Counted from the stretch's first letter, positions 53,979-63,650 are shown. The stretch: DNA of 64,000 nucleotides from an uncultured Clostridia bacterium (GCA_944377365.1 CALWEQ010000005.1:23016-87015), one strand, 5' to 3'. The notes: generated by a model not told the origin, from the letters alone. A program made the numbers and translations.

Positions 53979-54365
53979 TTACTTTTTCTCATCAAGCACA
54001 ATCGTGATGTGCGATGTTCTTTTTAAAATTCTGCTTCCTTGACCTTTAGCCTTTTGAGTAATTCTCTTTAAAACAGGTCCAGGTGTCACAAACGCTTCTG
54101 CTACAAAAAGGTTGTCCTTAACTAGTCCTTTGTTGTTTTCTGCATTAGCTATTGCGCTTTTTAACACTTTTAAAGATGTTGACGCTGCTGAGTTTGTCAT
54201 ATTTTCCAAAATTGCACATGCCATTTGGGCATCTTTTCCTCTAACGAGATCTAAAACAATTCTAACTTTTGAAGGACTCATCCTAATGTATCTTGCTTTA
54301 GCGAAAGGTCTAACATCTTTTGTTTTAGCTCTGTTTTCTGCTTTTTGTCTTATTCTTGTTGCCAT
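53979..54365 (-). CDS. rplV: Ribosomal protein L22
   Basis: L22 lines the exit tunnel. The 128-residue protein shows FAKARYIRMSPSKVRIVLDLVRGKDAQMACAIL and a tunnel hairpin near PVLKRITQKAKGQGSRILKRTSHITIVL. Confidence 0.97.
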   Translation of the reverse strand: MATRIRQKAENRAKTKDVRPFAKARYIRMSPSKVRIVLDLVRGKDAQMACAILENMTNSAASTSLKVLKSAIANAENNKGLVKDNLFVAEAFVTPGPVLKRITQKAKGQGSRILKRTSHITIVLDEKK

Positions 54366-54378
54366 TTTTCACCTCGCC

Positions 54379-54663
54379 TTACTTTTTGGTAGCAGTTTTA
54401 GCTGCTTTCTTGTTTGCATGGCCCTTAAATGTTCTTGTAGGAGAAAATTCGCCAAGTTTGTGCCCAACCATGTCAGCTGTGCAATAAACAGGAACATGTT
54501 TTTTACCATTGTAAACTGCAAATGTAAATCCAACAAAGTCAGGATAAATGGTTGAAGAGCGTGACCATGTTTTGATAGGTTTTTTCACGCCTGATGCACT
54601 CATCTCTTTAACTTTTTTTACAAGTGATGGATGAACATAAGGTTTTTTAATTTCTTTCTGCAT
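54379..54663 (-). CDS. rpsS: Ribosomal protein S19
   Basis: The 94-residue S19 contains [50 protein letters not shown]. It lies in the 30S head near the A site. Confidence 0.98.
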   Translation of the reverse strand: MQKEIKKPYVHPSLVKKVKEMSASGVKKPIKTWSRSSTIYPDFVGFTFAVYNGKKHVPVYCTADMVGHKLGEFSPTRTFKGHANKKAAKTATKK

Positions 54664-54673
54664 GTTTTATCTC

Positions 54674-55501
54674 CTAATTTACTCTTTTAACCATCAAACG
54701 GTTAGAAGGATTCTTTCTCTTTCTAGTTTTAAGACCAAGTGCAGGTTTGCCCCATGGAGTCATAGGTGACTTCATGCCGACTGGGCTCTTTCCTTCACCA
54801 CCACCATGTGGGTGATCGTTAGGGTTCATAACAACACCACGAACGGTTGGCCTAACGCCCATGTGACGTTTTCTGCCTGCCTTTCCAAGTGAAACAAGTT
54901 CGTGATCAAGATTGCCAACAGTACCAATGGTAGCACGGCAAGTGAGCAAAACTTTTCTCATTTCACCACTTGGCATTTTAAGTGTTGCATATTTACCTTC
55001 TTTCGCCATAAGCTGAACTGTGCTTCCTGCACTACGTGCAAGCTGTCCACCTTTTTTTGGTTGAAGTTCGATGTTGTGTATTTGACTTCCCACAGGGATT
55101 GCTGAAAGAGGAAGAGCATTTCCTACTTTGATTTCAACATTTTCGCCACTCATAAGCACGTCACCAGTTTTTAATCCGTATGGAGCGATGATGTATCTCT
55201 TTTCTCCATCGGCATAACTAAGAAGTGCTATATAAGAGGTTCTGTTTGGATCGTATTCGATTCCAACAACCTTTGCTGGAATGTTGTCTTTATTTCTCTT
55301 AAAGTCAATAATTCTGTATTTCTGTCTGTTTCCGCCACCTTGATGACGAACAGTTATACGCCCTTGTGAATTCTTTCCTGCATGTTTCTTTTTTACATCA
55401 AGGAGTGATTTTTCAGGAGTTTTTTTAGTAATTTCATCAAATTGAGCTACTGAATAAAATCTTCTTCCAGGCGATGTAGGTTTTGATTTTCTAACTGCCA
55501 T
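54674..55501 (-). CDS. rplB: Ribosomal protein L2
   Basis: L2 is a core 50S protein needed for subunit joining and peptidyl transfer. The 275-residue protein has [34 protein letters not shown], and [21 protein letters not shown] with the conserved His. Confidence 0.98.
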   Translation of the reverse strand: MAVRKSKPTSPGRRFYSVAQFDEITKKTPEKSLLDVKKKHAGKNSQGRITVRHQGGGNRQKYRIIDFKRNKDNIPAKVVGIEYDPNRTSYIALLSYADGEKRYIIAPYGLKTGDVLMSGENVEIKVGNALPLSAIPVGSQIHNIELQPKKGGQLARSAGSTVQLMAKEGKYATLKMPSGEMRKVLLTCRATIGTVGNLDHELVSLGKAGRKRHMGVRPTVRGVVMNPNDHPHGGGEGKSPVGMKSPMTPWGKPALGLKTRKRKNPSNRLMVKRVN

Positions 55502-55515
55502 TTCAAACCTCCTCC

Positions 55516-55818
55516 TTATGACAAGCTCTCAAAGAAGGCAATTGGTTTTGATTTTTCAGTAAGTGAAACGATCGCTTTTTTGTAATCGCTTGTTTTACCA
55601 ACAGTCCTTCCTGATCTTGTATTTTGTGTTTTAATGTGTCCTTTGACAACTGCCGTGTTTACCTTTGCCACTTCAACACCGAAAGCTTTTTCAACGGCCT
55701 TTTTGATTTCAGTTTTTGTTGCACGTTTATCAACAATAAATGTGTAAACTTTTGCTTGAATTCCCGCATAACTTTTTTCAGTCAAAAGCGGTTTTTTAAT
55801 AATCTCATATGCTTCCAT
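55516..55818 (-). CDS. rplW: Ribosomal protein L23
   Basis: The 100-residue L23 shows [50 protein letters not shown]. It sits at the tunnel exit and is the trigger-factor dock. Its ATG shares one base with the rplD stop (TAATG). Confidence 0.97.
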   Translation of the reverse strand: MEAYEIIKKPLLTEKSYAGIQAKVYTFIVDKRATKTEIKKAVEKAFGVEVAKVNTAVVKGHIKTQNTRSGRTVGKTSDYKKAIVSLTEKSKPIAFFESLS

Positions 55819-56444
55819 TATTCTGCGTAAGCCTCCTCTATTTTTTTAATAGCGGATGAAGTAAACAAAACATTTTTGTTTGCAACAACATTGTAAGTTG
55901 CCAAACTGTCGATATCAACAGCTTGAAGTGATTGAATGTTTTTTGTTGCTCTGGTAGTTTCAGCTGAATTTTTGCTTCCAACCACCAAAGTTTTTCCGCT
56001 AAGCCCGAAAGCTTTTAAGAATGCGCTTGCGTCTTTTGTTTTTCCACTAGCAATTTCGAAATCTTTTAGTATAATCAAATTGCCAAGTTCAAGTTTTCGA
56101 GAAATTGCAGTAAGAAGAGCAAGCCTTTTTGCTGTTTTGTTCATTTTCTTAGAAAAATCTCTAGGTTTTGGTGCGAAAACCACCCCGCCACCAGTATATT
56201 CAGGAGATTTTGTAGAACCGTGACGAGCGCGCCCAGTCTTCTTCTGTCTCCAAGGTTTTGCCGCATGACCACGAACTTCACTTCTAGTCAAGGTGCTTTT
56301 TGTCCCCTGTCTTTGATTAGAAAGATAGTTTACAACTGCCTCATGAACAAGAGGTTCGTTGTAAGGAAGTGCAAAAAGATCATCAGCAAGCTCTATCTCA
56401 CCCACAACTTTTGCGGACATATCATAAACTTTAACTTTTGCCAT
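55818..56444 (-). CDS. rplD: Ribosomal protein L4
   Basis: L4 lines the tunnel constriction. The 208-residue protein has RQGTKSTLTRSEVRGHAAKPWRQKKTGRARHGSTKSPEYTGGGVVFAPKPRDF, the extended tunnel loop. In gammaproteobacteria L4 represses its own operon; whether the leader at 57408-57626 responds to L4 is unknown. Confidence 0.97.
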   Translation of the reverse strand: MAKVKVYDMSAKVVGEIELADDLFALPYNEPLVHEAVVNYLSNQRQGTKSTLTRSEVRGHAAKPWRQKKTGRARHGSTKSPEYTGGGVVFAPKPRDFSKKMNKTAKRLALLTAISRKLELGNLIILKDFEIASGKTKDASAFLKAFGLSGKTLVVGSKNSAETTRATKNIQSLQAVDIDSLATYNVVANKNVLFTSSAIKKIEEAYAE

Positions 56445-56454
56445 AATTGCCTCC

Positions 56455-57087
56455 TTAAGCCTTTTTTGCTTCGCGGATGGTTACTGTTGAACCTTTTGGC
56501 CCAGGAACGCAACCTTTAACGAGCAAAATATTTCTGTCTGCATCGACTTTTACAACTTCAAGATTTTGAATAGTAACTCTCTCGCATCCATATTGTCCTG
56601 GCATGTGTTTATTTTTAAACACTCTAGACGGAGTTGAGTTAGCTCCCATTGAGCCTACTTCACGATGAACAGGCCCCGTGCCGTGTGTCATTTTTAAACG
56701 GTGTTGGTTCCATCTTTGAATAACACCGGTGAAACCTCTACCTCTTGTAATACCAATTGCGTCAACTTTGTCGCCCTCGGCGAAGATTGAGCATTTGATT
56801 TCTTGCCCAACTTGATAATCTGCTGAGTTATCAAATTGAAGTTCTCTTAATATTTTGGCAGGTTCTACATTTGCTTTTGTAAACACGCCAAGTTTTGGTT
56901 TTGAAAGACGTGATGCTTTTTGTTTTTGAAAACTAACAACAACTGCGTCATAACCATCTCTTTCCTTTGACTTGATTTGAACCACATTGCAAGGGCCAGC
57001 TTCAATCACAGTCACAGGAATAACAACTCCTTCTGGTGTAAAAACTTGTGTCATACCAAGTTTTTTTCCAACAATTGCTTTTTTCAC
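56455..57087 (-). CDS. rplC: Ribosomal protein L3
   Basis: L3 reaches towards the peptidyl-transferase centre. The 210-residue protein starts [38 protein letters not shown] and has [52 protein letters not shown]. Confidence 0.98.
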   Translation of the reverse strand: MKKAIVGKKLGMTQVFTPEGVVIPVTVIEAGPCNVVQIKSKERDGYDAVVVSFQKQKASRLSKPKLGVFTKANVEPAKILRELQFDNSADYQVGQEIKCSIFAEGDKVDAIGITRGRGFTGVIQRWNQHRLKMTHGTGPVHREVGSMGANSTPSRVFKNKHMPGQYGCERVTIQNLEVVKVDADRNILLVKGCVPGPKGSTVTIREAKKA

Positions 57088-57098
57088 GAAGTGCCTCC

Positions 57099-57407
57099 TT
57101 ACAATTTAATTTGAATGTCCACACCTGCTGGAAGGTCGAGCTTCATCATAGCGTCAACCACTTTGGTGGATGGACTGATAATATCGATAATTCTTTTGTG
57201 AGTCTTTGACTCGAATTGTTCACGACTATCTTTGTCCTTATGAGGTGAACGGATGACAGTAACTATTTCTCTGTCAGTTGGAAGTGGAATCGGCCCAGCC
57301 ACTTTTGCGCCATTCTTTTCGGCAGCGAGAATGATTCTCTTGCATGCCTCATCGATAAGCGAATGTTCATAGGCTTTGAGCTTGATTCTAATTTTCTTTG
57401 ATGCCAT
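57099..57407 (-). CDS. rpsJ: Ribosomal protein S10
   Basis: The 102-residue S10, also an antitermination partner as NusE, has [44 protein letters not shown] and [34 protein letters not shown]. It is the first gene of the superoperon. AAGGAGG precedes the ATG, behind a leader of about 220 nt. Confidence 0.98.
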   Translation of the reverse strand: MASKKIRIKLKAYEHSLIDEACKRIILAAEKNGAKVAGPIPLPTDREIVTVIRSPHKDKDSREQFESKTHKRIIDIISPSTKVVDAMMKLDLPAGVDIQIKL

Positions 57408-57626
57408 ATTTTTTCCTCCTTGTCTTGGCTATAACCACCATTTTATCACTGCCACTGAAACTTTTTGGATTATCGTACACGAGTCCGTGTGTTTCATGCT
57501 GTAAGGCAATAAAAAATGTGATAATTTGTGGTCCGCTCGCAGTCATTGCCACGAACTTGTCCGTTTAAGTTCTCTTTGATTGCCAGTAACCAAAGTAACC
57601 TCAAACATCAACCCATATTTCACAGC
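57408..57626 (-). promoter_or_regulatory. Structured leader of the S10 superoperon
   Basis: From the predicted start near 57626 to the rpsJ ATG the RNA is about 219 nt and can form several stems: CTTTG/CAAAG, GAACTT/AAGTTC, ACACG/CGTGT, and a long-range TTATCAC/GTGATAA that brackets the later half. A 21-codon frame (ATG at about 57600, MFEVTLVTGNQRELK...) lies near the 5' end behind a weak GGG site. Autogenous control by a ribosomal protein is a reasonable guess; the ligand is not identifiable. Confidence 0.6.
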
Positions 57627-57632
57627 GTAATC

Positions 57633-57661
57633 ATTATAACAATTCTCAATTTGTATGTCAA
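57633..57661 (-). promoter_or_regulatory. Perfect consensus promoter of the S10 superoperon
   Basis: TTGACA (57661-57656), exactly 17 bp, TATAAT (57638-57633) on the minus strand. It lies just beyond the recO terminator, so the ribosomal transcript starts afresh here. Confidence 0.88.
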
Positions 57662-57683
57662 GCATTTTTTAAAAGTTTTTTAA

Positions 57684-57720
57684 ATAAAAAAAGCAAACCC
57701 AACAGCCTGCTTTGCTTTTT
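57684..57720 (-). terminator. Terminator of yqzL-recO
   Basis: AAGCAAA, a 13-nt loop and TTTGCTT, followed by a T-run on the minus strand. The complementary A-run also allows use in the other direction. The stretch between it and the recO stop (57721-57814) contains a seven-C tract at about 57771-57777 and no gene. Confidence 0.75.
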
Positions 57721-57814
57721 GTTTTTTAAATTAAAATTGACTATTTTATATTCCTTTTTTAGTAGTATCAACCCCCCCAATGCTTGTCAATATGATTTTT
57801 GTTTTTTTAAAAAA

Positions 57815-58525
57815 TTATGCTGTAAAAAATTTACAGCCAAATCTCCATTCAAAATTTTCGATAAGAAGGTTAAGTGCTTTTTGCTCTCCACCCCCGCCTA
57901 TTTTTACACTTTTTAATTTTTCAAAAGGGGTTTGCTTAAATATTTTTAATGCTGAAAGCACAACTGGGCTAATTTCAATTGAAGTCAGCTGTTTGCAATT
58001 AGCACACACAATCTCACCATATTCAACATTTAAGTATTTTTTTCCCGTAAGTTTGGATTTGCAACCTGAACAAGTATCAAAATTTAAAGTGTATCCAGAG
58101 TTTTCAAATACTAAAATCAAAAATTTAATTAATGCATAGTTTTTAGGAGAATCTTCATAACAAATTGCTTTAAGAGCTTTTAAGGCTTGAATAAAAACAA
58201 ATGGGTTTGACTCTTTTGAGGTTTTGTTAAGGACGTCTAGTATCGAACATGCTTCGTAATACTTATCCAAATCTCTTCTTAACTGCGAGAAGGAATCAAT
58301 AATGTTTGCCTCGACAACGATATTGCCATACTTACCCTCTTCCAAAACATATTCTGCAAAAGTAAAAAGCTCTTTGGCTTCTTTCAATTTTGCCTTTTCT
58401 CCTTTGACCCCCCTAAAATAGACAAAAAGCTTGCCTTGTTCTAATGTAAACAGAGTGACAAGCTTGTCCTTTTCTTTGCTGTCTTTTGCGCCAATAACAA
58501 GCGCTTTAACTTTAGTTTTTGCCAT
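57815..58525 (-). CDS. recO: DNA repair protein RecO
   Basis: RecO loads RecA onto SSB-coated DNA with RecR. The 236-residue protein has an N-terminal OB fold (TKVKALVIGAKDSKEKDKLVTLFTLEQGKLFVYFRGVK), a helical middle, and a zinc module CSGCKSKL and CANC. Its ATG overlaps the stop of the small yqzL-like gene (TAATG), indicating coupling. Confidence 0.93.
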   Translation of the reverse strand: MAKTKVKALVIGAKDSKEKDKLVTLFTLEQGKLFVYFRGVKGEKAKLKEAKELFTFAEYVLEEGKYGNIVVEANIIDSFSQLRRDLDKYYEACSILDVLNKTSKESNPFVFIQALKALKAICYEDSPKNYALIKFLILVFENSGYTLNFDTCSGCKSKLTGKKYLNVEYGEIVCANCKQLTSIEISPVVLSALKIFKQTPFEKLKSVKIGGGGEQKALNLLIENFEWRFGCKFFTA

Positions 58526-58674
58526 TATCTTCCCAGTTCTATTTCTCGCTTTTTGTTGTTTTCACGTGCGCGCTCTTCTTGCATAAAAAGTGACATAAAA
58601 CGCATATCTCCCGTTTCCTTAAAAATCCACCAATACAAAGATTGATAATTGTTAGCGAAATCTTTCTCCATCAT
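58525..58674 (-). CDS. YqzL-like small protein
   Basis: A 49-codon gene directly before recO has an excellent AAAGGAGG site 6 nt before ATG 58674 and its stop overlapping recO. The product contains YWWIFKETGDMRFMSLFMQEER, which resembles the YqzL family of about 45-residue proteins (W.(l/v)F..TG.i..Yl(l/m)..) encoded between era and recO in Bacillus and clostridia. Function is unknown. Upstream (58675-58816) I see a TATAAT-like box and a second ribosome site followed by a three-codon frame, but no further gene. Confidence 0.78.
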   Translation of the reverse strand: MMEKDFANNYQSLYWWIFKETGDMRFMSLFMQEERARENNKKREIELGR

Positions 58675-58816
58675 TTTACGCCTCCTTTTATGTAATTAAA
58701 TTTTCAACGCACTTCCTCCTTTGCTTTAAGCGCAAATTTTAGAAAGCTTTTATTATTTTGCTTCCTTACAATCATATTATACAACAACGCTTTAAAAAAG
58801 AAAAGGAATTTTGCAA

Positions 58817-59323
58817 TTAATTCAAAAGTTTTGTCACCGTCAAAGTTGCATTTAAAATAACGACGTCATCGTTAGTCTGATTTAACATTTTAATAATAGA
58901 ATTGCTCGACGCAGAAACAATTACGCTTGAAGAAAAAGTTTTTAAATCGCCATTTCCACTTTGACTGATGGATGAATATGGGAGAATTTCTCCATTTAAT
59001 TCTAATGCAATTTCAACAGGATTTGCGTTAGAATTTACGTTAACACTGTAATTTACGAGATAATTTCCAGATGTAATGTTGATTTCACCCGATTGGCTTT
59101 GACTGACCGCACTGCCTTCTTTGGAAATTAAATTAAAAGGAATCTGGCCTAAAGAAGAGACTTGTTCGTTTTGCACAGCAAAAAATCCCCATTCCCCTGA
59201 CCTTGTTGGGTTTACTATGTTGTTTCCACCCACATTTGAGCCCGTGGTGCCACAATTAAATATTGGCCTTGGATAATAAGGCCCTCCAAAACAGCCGTTA
59301 AAATTGTCATTACAAATTGCCAT
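58817..59323 (-). CDS. BclA C-terminal-domain-like (TNF/C1q fold) protein
   Basis: The product of about 168 residues has an N-terminal Cys/Gly/Pro-rich head (AICNDNFNGCFGGPYYPRP) and then a beta-rich domain (WGFFAVQNEQ..., INITSGNYLVNYSVNVNSNANPVEIALELNGEILPYSSI, NDDVVILNATLTVTKL). This is the pattern of the jelly-roll domain at the tips of BclA-type collagen filaments. It lacks collagen repeats. ATG 59323 after TAGGAG is chosen over the longer frame to 59362. It follows the collagen-like gene, separated by a terminator. I infer a role at the spore surface. Confidence 0.7.
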   Translation of the reverse strand: MAICNDNFNGCFGGPYYPRPIFNCGTTGSNVGGNNIVNPTRSGEWGFFAVQNEQVSSLGQIPFNLISKEGSAVSQSQSGEINITSGNYLVNYSVNVNSNANPVEIALELNGEILPYSSISQSGNGDLKTFSSSVIVSASSNSIIKMLNQTNDDVVILNATLTVTKLLN

Positions 59324-59370
59324 TAATTTACTCCTATTTTTATATATTCTTCTAAAACACAAAAAGTGAA

Positions 59371-59399
59371 AAAAAACGAGGCAATATACCTCGTTTTTT
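59371..59399 (-). terminator. Terminator after the collagen-like gene
   Basis: AAAACGAGG, 7-nt loop, CCTCGTTTT with a T-run on the minus strand, 14 bp after the collagen-like stop. Confidence 0.85.
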
Positions 59400-59412
59400 C
59401 TAAAATTTGCTT

Positions 59413-60894
<1,482 letters not shown>

Positions 60895-60929
60895 ATATTT
60901 TCCTCACATGGAGTTATTACGCTCCATTG

Positions 60930-60957
60930 CATAGTATGTGATACAAAAAAAATATGT
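60930..60957 (-). promoter_or_regulatory. Sigma-K-like promoter of the collagen-like gene
   Basis: On the minus strand AC (60957-60956), 17 bp, then CATACTATG (60938-60930), one base from the AC-N17-CATANNNTA sigma-K pattern. A stem ATGGAG/CTCCAT (60928-60909) follows, then GAGGAAA before the start. The match is short, so this is a hypothesis. Confidence 0.45.
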
Positions 60958-61280
60958 TAATATTACATTAAAACTCATCAAATCTACTTGTTATTGTAAA
61001 CATAAAAACAATCGTTTTTATTCTATTTACTAAACAGCTTACTGATATGTAATATAAAATAATTTTAAAATTTGCACTGCTTTTATAATCAAAATTCCAG
61101 CATGACATTTTAACAAAATTAAATATTTTTTATAATTTATTATAATAGCAAATAAATGTTTCAATTTATTAAATTCGTTTTTTTATCTGCTTGTTTACCA
61201 ATAATAACCAAAAATTTTTGTCTTTATTTTATGTAAAAAAAATTATGCCCTCTGTATGCTTACGGTTTTTAAAAAACACT
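60958..61280. other. AT-rich gap without recognisable genes
   Basis: This stretch of about 320 bp between the collagen-like promoter and the repeat array downstream of tRNA-Val is very AT-rich, with no open frame, RNA or repeat that I can support. Confidence 0.6.
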
Positions 61281-61694
61281 CTTGATCAAATTTATCTCAA
61301 TCGCGTATAAACTTGCTTACAAAAATGCGATATGCGAGAATATAAATCCGCAAGACATAGCTATTTATTATGCTTTTGTTGTCAATAATAACAAAAAAAC
61401 ACGGCATCGCCGTCTCAAAATAATAATAGCGGAGTTATATCGTTGCAAAGGCGAACTTGCTTGCAAGAGTGAGCCAAAGCACGATATATCTCCCACCAGC
61501 TATGGCGCTTCGCCATGTTTTTGTCATCTTTGATGACAAAAAAAAAGCACGGCTTCTCGCCTCAAAATAACAATAATTGCGGAGTTATATCGTTGCAAAG
61601 GCGAACTTGCTTGCAAGGGTGAGCCAAAGCACGATATATCTCCCACCAGCTATGGCGCTCCGCCATGTTTTTGTCATCTTTGATGACAAAAAAA
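61281..61694 (-). repeat. Tandem 150-bp array of tRNA-Val 3'-end units
   Basis: Two nearly identical 150-bp units (about 61395-61544 and 61545-61694) and one strongly decayed unit (about 61281-61394) sit directly downstream of tRNA-Val. Each holds an inverted copy of the tRNA 3' end including CCA (CTCCCACCAGC on the plus strand), a core with CTTTGGCT and CTTGC/GCAAG, and a direct copy TATAACTCC, flanked by the terminator hairpins TTTGTCATC/GATGACAAA and AAAGCACGGC. The outer ends of a unit pair over about 13 bp (GGAGTTATATCGT with ACGATATATCTCC). The unit furthest from the tRNA is the most diverged. No gene is present. Confidence 0.85.
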
Positions 61695-61718
61695 AAGCAC
61701 GGCTTCTCGCCGTGCTTT
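61694..61718 (-). terminator. tRNA-Val terminator
   Basis: AAAGCACGGC, 5-nt loop, GCCGTGCTTT followed by a nine-T run, 2 bp after the encoded CCA. Confidence 0.9.
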
Positions 61719-61720
61719 GC

Positions 61721-61796
61721 TGGTGGGAGTTATAGGGCTCGAACCTATGACCCTCTGCTTGTAAGGCAGATGCTCTCCCAGCTGAGCTAAACTCCC
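61721..61796 (-). tRNA. tRNA-Val (anticodon TAC)
   Basis: The 76-nt gene has CCA encoded. Acceptor GGGAGTT pairs with AACTCCC, the D-arm is AGCTCAGCTGGGAGAGC, stem TCTGC/GCAGA encloses CTTACAA (TAC), and the T-arm is ATAGGTTCGAGCCCTAT. It is a single-gene transcription unit with its own promoter and terminator. Confidence 0.97.
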
Positions 61797-61815
61797 ATTT
61801 TTCGAGTGCAAGTAT

Positions 61816-61845
61816 AATATAACAAAACTTTTGCACTCTTGTCAA
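61816..61845 (-). promoter_or_regulatory. tRNA-Val promoter
   Basis: TTGACA (61845-61840), 18 bp, TATATT (61821-61816) on the minus strand, 19 bp before the tRNA. Confidence 0.72.
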
Positions 61846-61865
61846 CTGTTTTTTTTTATTTTTTA

Positions 61866-61893
61866 AAAAAAATCTCGAATTTCGAGATTTTTT
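61866..61893 (-). terminator. Terminator of the InlB-repeat gene
   Basis: AAAAATCTCGAA/TTCGAGATTTTT stem with a T-run, 2 bp after the stop codon. It also separates this gene from the tRNA-Val promoter. Confidence 0.85.
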
Positions 61894-61895
61894 AT

Positions 61896-63053
61896 TTATG
61901 CAACTTCTTCTGCAAAAATTTCATCCAATTCTATTGTGATCGTGACAGTTTCTGAAAGTTCGTTGCCGTTGCTTGTCAAAACATCAAACAAGTCTTTAAT
62001 TGTACCATCTGCCCATGATGTTTCGTTTTCAAAATATTGGTTAATCTTACTAATTCTGTATTTGTCTTTTTGATAGGTTTCAAATCTATCACTTACAACT
62101 ATTTCTTCTATTGTATCTAGCATTGTGAATGTAAAATTGTCCTCAAAACTTTCATTAGATGGAGCATCTAATTCAACAACAACCTCTTTGACATCGCAAG
62201 TCCAATTTACATTTGCTGGAACAATTATTGTGTCATTAAGATAATTTGATGCATTAATAATTTTTAATTCTAAAAGTTCATTCATAATCTTGTTGTTAAG
62301 GTCGGCGTCAGCTATTTCAACGGTTTCTCCATTTAAAACAACTGCGCTGATTGAATAATATGCCCTGCTTGGATTTAAACTTTCGCTTAGGTTTACTCCT
62401 GTGTTGTAAGTGTATTGAATTTGTCCAGCGGTAACGTATGTTGAAGCTGGAACATCCAACAAGTAATTGTAAGAAGCATAATCAACAGTTTTAGCAGTTA
62501 ATGTTAATTCAGTTCCGTCAATTGCTGGCATTGTTGTAATGATTTTATCTTCCTCTGTTGGATCTGCCCAACCGATAAATGCTTGTGTGCCTTCCATTGC
62601 AGGAACAGGCAACAATTGTCCATAAGTGTAAAAACTGTTTTGAACACCCTCAACACCTGCAAAACTAACATCATATTTTGTAGCATCAAACACTGCTGTT
62701 ATTTTTGTGTTTTCTGCAACTTTAAAAGAATAAGAAACCTCGTTTTCAATAGCTTCAGACGCTGTTGACCATTCACCTTCGTTTCCAGCAAACCAACCCT
62801 CAAAATCATATCCAATTGATTCAAAAGTCAATGTCACTGTAGAGCCTTCTTTTACTCTCAACTCATTTGTTTCTTGGCCGTTGATTTTTATTGTAACATT
62901 GTTGTCTATAGCTGTTTTGGACAAATAGCGCACATCAACACTTACATCAGCGCCCACCCCTCCTGCGATCAAGATTGCGGCACAGACTGTTGTAACAACA
63001 ATAGTAATAGCCAAAACAACATAGATCAAAATTTTCGTAAATTTTGTAGACAT
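61896..63053 (-). CDS. Membrane-anchored protein with InlB B-repeat-like domains
   Basis: The 385-residue protein starts with a hydrophobic signal anchor (about residues 8-33). Beta-rich segments follow with the Listeria-Bacteroides (InlB B) repeat pattern: VKEGSTVTLTFESIGYDFEGWFAGNEGEW and later YGQLLPVPAMEGTQAFIGWADP, the Trp-containing GW/GWF turns being typical. The C-terminal half is unrecognised, rich in Glu, Asp and Thr. No cell-wall sorting motif is visible, so anchorage is probably N-terminal. Function is unknown; adhesion or envelope interaction is a guess. A strong promoter and short leader resemble those of the GLUG protein gene. Confidence 0.75.
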   Translation of the reverse strand: MSTKFTKILIYVVLAITIVVTTVCAAILIAGGVGADVSVDVRYLSKTAIDNNVTIKINGQETNELRVKEGSTVTLTFESIGYDFEGWFAGNEGEWSTASEAIENEVSYSFKVAENTKITAVFDATKYDVSFAGVEGVQNSFYTYGQLLPVPAMEGTQAFIGWADPTEEDKIITTMPAIDGTELTLTAKTVDYASYNYLLDVPASTYVTAGQIQYTYNTGVNLSESLNPSRAYYSISAVVLNGETVEIADADLNNKIMNELLELKIINASNYLNDTIIVPANVNWTCDVKEVVVELDAPSNESFEDNFTFTMLDTIEEIVVSDRFETYQKDKYRISKINQYFENETSWADGTIKDLFDVLTSNGNELSETVTITIELDEIFAEEVA

Positions 63054-63073
63054 AATCCCTCCTGTTTTTTGAT

Positions 63074-63102
63074 ATTATATCACCTTTTTAAAAATATTTC
63101 AA
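63074..63102 (-). promoter_or_regulatory. Strong promoter of the InlB-repeat gene
   Basis: TTGAAA (63102-63097), 17 bp, TATAAT (63079-63074), followed by AGGAGG and the ATG at 63053. The leader would be about 14 nt. Confidence 0.8.
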
Positions 63103-63251
63103 TACCTATTTGCAAATTTTTTTTAATCTTTTAAACTTTTTATACCTTAAAACGCCACGTCATCTTATGATATAGCGCAATAAAACAAACTCAGCTGACA
63201 TCATTACAAACACAAATTTATAAATTTTTATCTGTTTTGAAGCACAAATGA

Positions 63252-63646
63252 TACTTCCCAGCAAACTTAGTTTGCATCGCTATTGTATTGCTTACAAATT
63301 AGTCTTGTTATTAAAATTTAACAAAATTCCTCTCTTATTTCTGATAGTCTAGCAGTGTTAATTAGGGCCTGCCCGCATCACCACGCATCACTCCCTGCTC
63401 GGTGATATCTTCCCGCCGGGCAAACTTAGTTTGCATCATTATTAACATATCTTTCTATTCAATTTTAATCTGTATTTAAAAACAAAAAAGCGACCTCGTG
63501 CGGTCGCTTTAATGATAGCCTGGCAGTGTTCATTAGGGCTTGCCCGCATCACCACGCATTGCTCCTTGCTCGGTGATATCTTCCCGGCCGGGAAGAGAGA
63601 ACACTTTTGTAAAAACAAAAAAGCGACCTCGTGCGGTCGCTTTGAT
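63252..63646 (-). repeat. Serial 5S rRNA 3'-end units, decaying with distance
   Basis: The 3' end of 5S plus its terminator (GAACACTGCCAGGC, TATCAT, then the AAAGCGACC stem) is repeated at about 63484-63530. Between the copies lie an inverted 5S end (GTGTTCTCTCTTCCCGGCC), a partial direct copy (GGCCGGGAAGATA), and a hairpin ATCACC/GGTGAT with an 18-nt loop (63571-63554). A second, diverged unit spans about 63343-63440 with the same hairpin (loop 63400-63383). A third relic at about 63252-63290 keeps only CTTCCC and GCAAACTTAGTTTGC. Spacing between like points is about 133, 171 and 157 bp. The flanking stretch 63140-63251 shows nothing else. Confidence 0.82.
63617..63644 (-). terminator. Terminator of the rRNA operon
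   Basis: AAAGCGACC, loop GCACGA, GGTCGCTTT and a T-run directly after 5S. An identical copy lies at about 63484-63510. Confidence 0.88.
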
Positions 63647-63650
63647 GATA

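Noticed and set aside
57408..57660. Remnant of a tuf gene upstream of rpsJ
   Set aside because: I translated the leader looking for EF-Tu C-terminal sequence and found none; only a 21-codon frame is present.
61282..61533. 83-codon plus-strand frame in the tRNA-Val repeat array
   Set aside because: It is formed by the repeat units themselves; the second unit does not preserve a matching frame with a start or ribosome site.
61395..61694. CRISPR array
   Set aside because: The 150-bp units are contiguous with no unique spacers, and no cas genes are present; the short collagen repeats are likewise coding.
61585..61845. 86-codon frame over tRNA-Val
   Set aside because: It overlaps the tRNA, its terminator and the repeats; no independent coding evidence.
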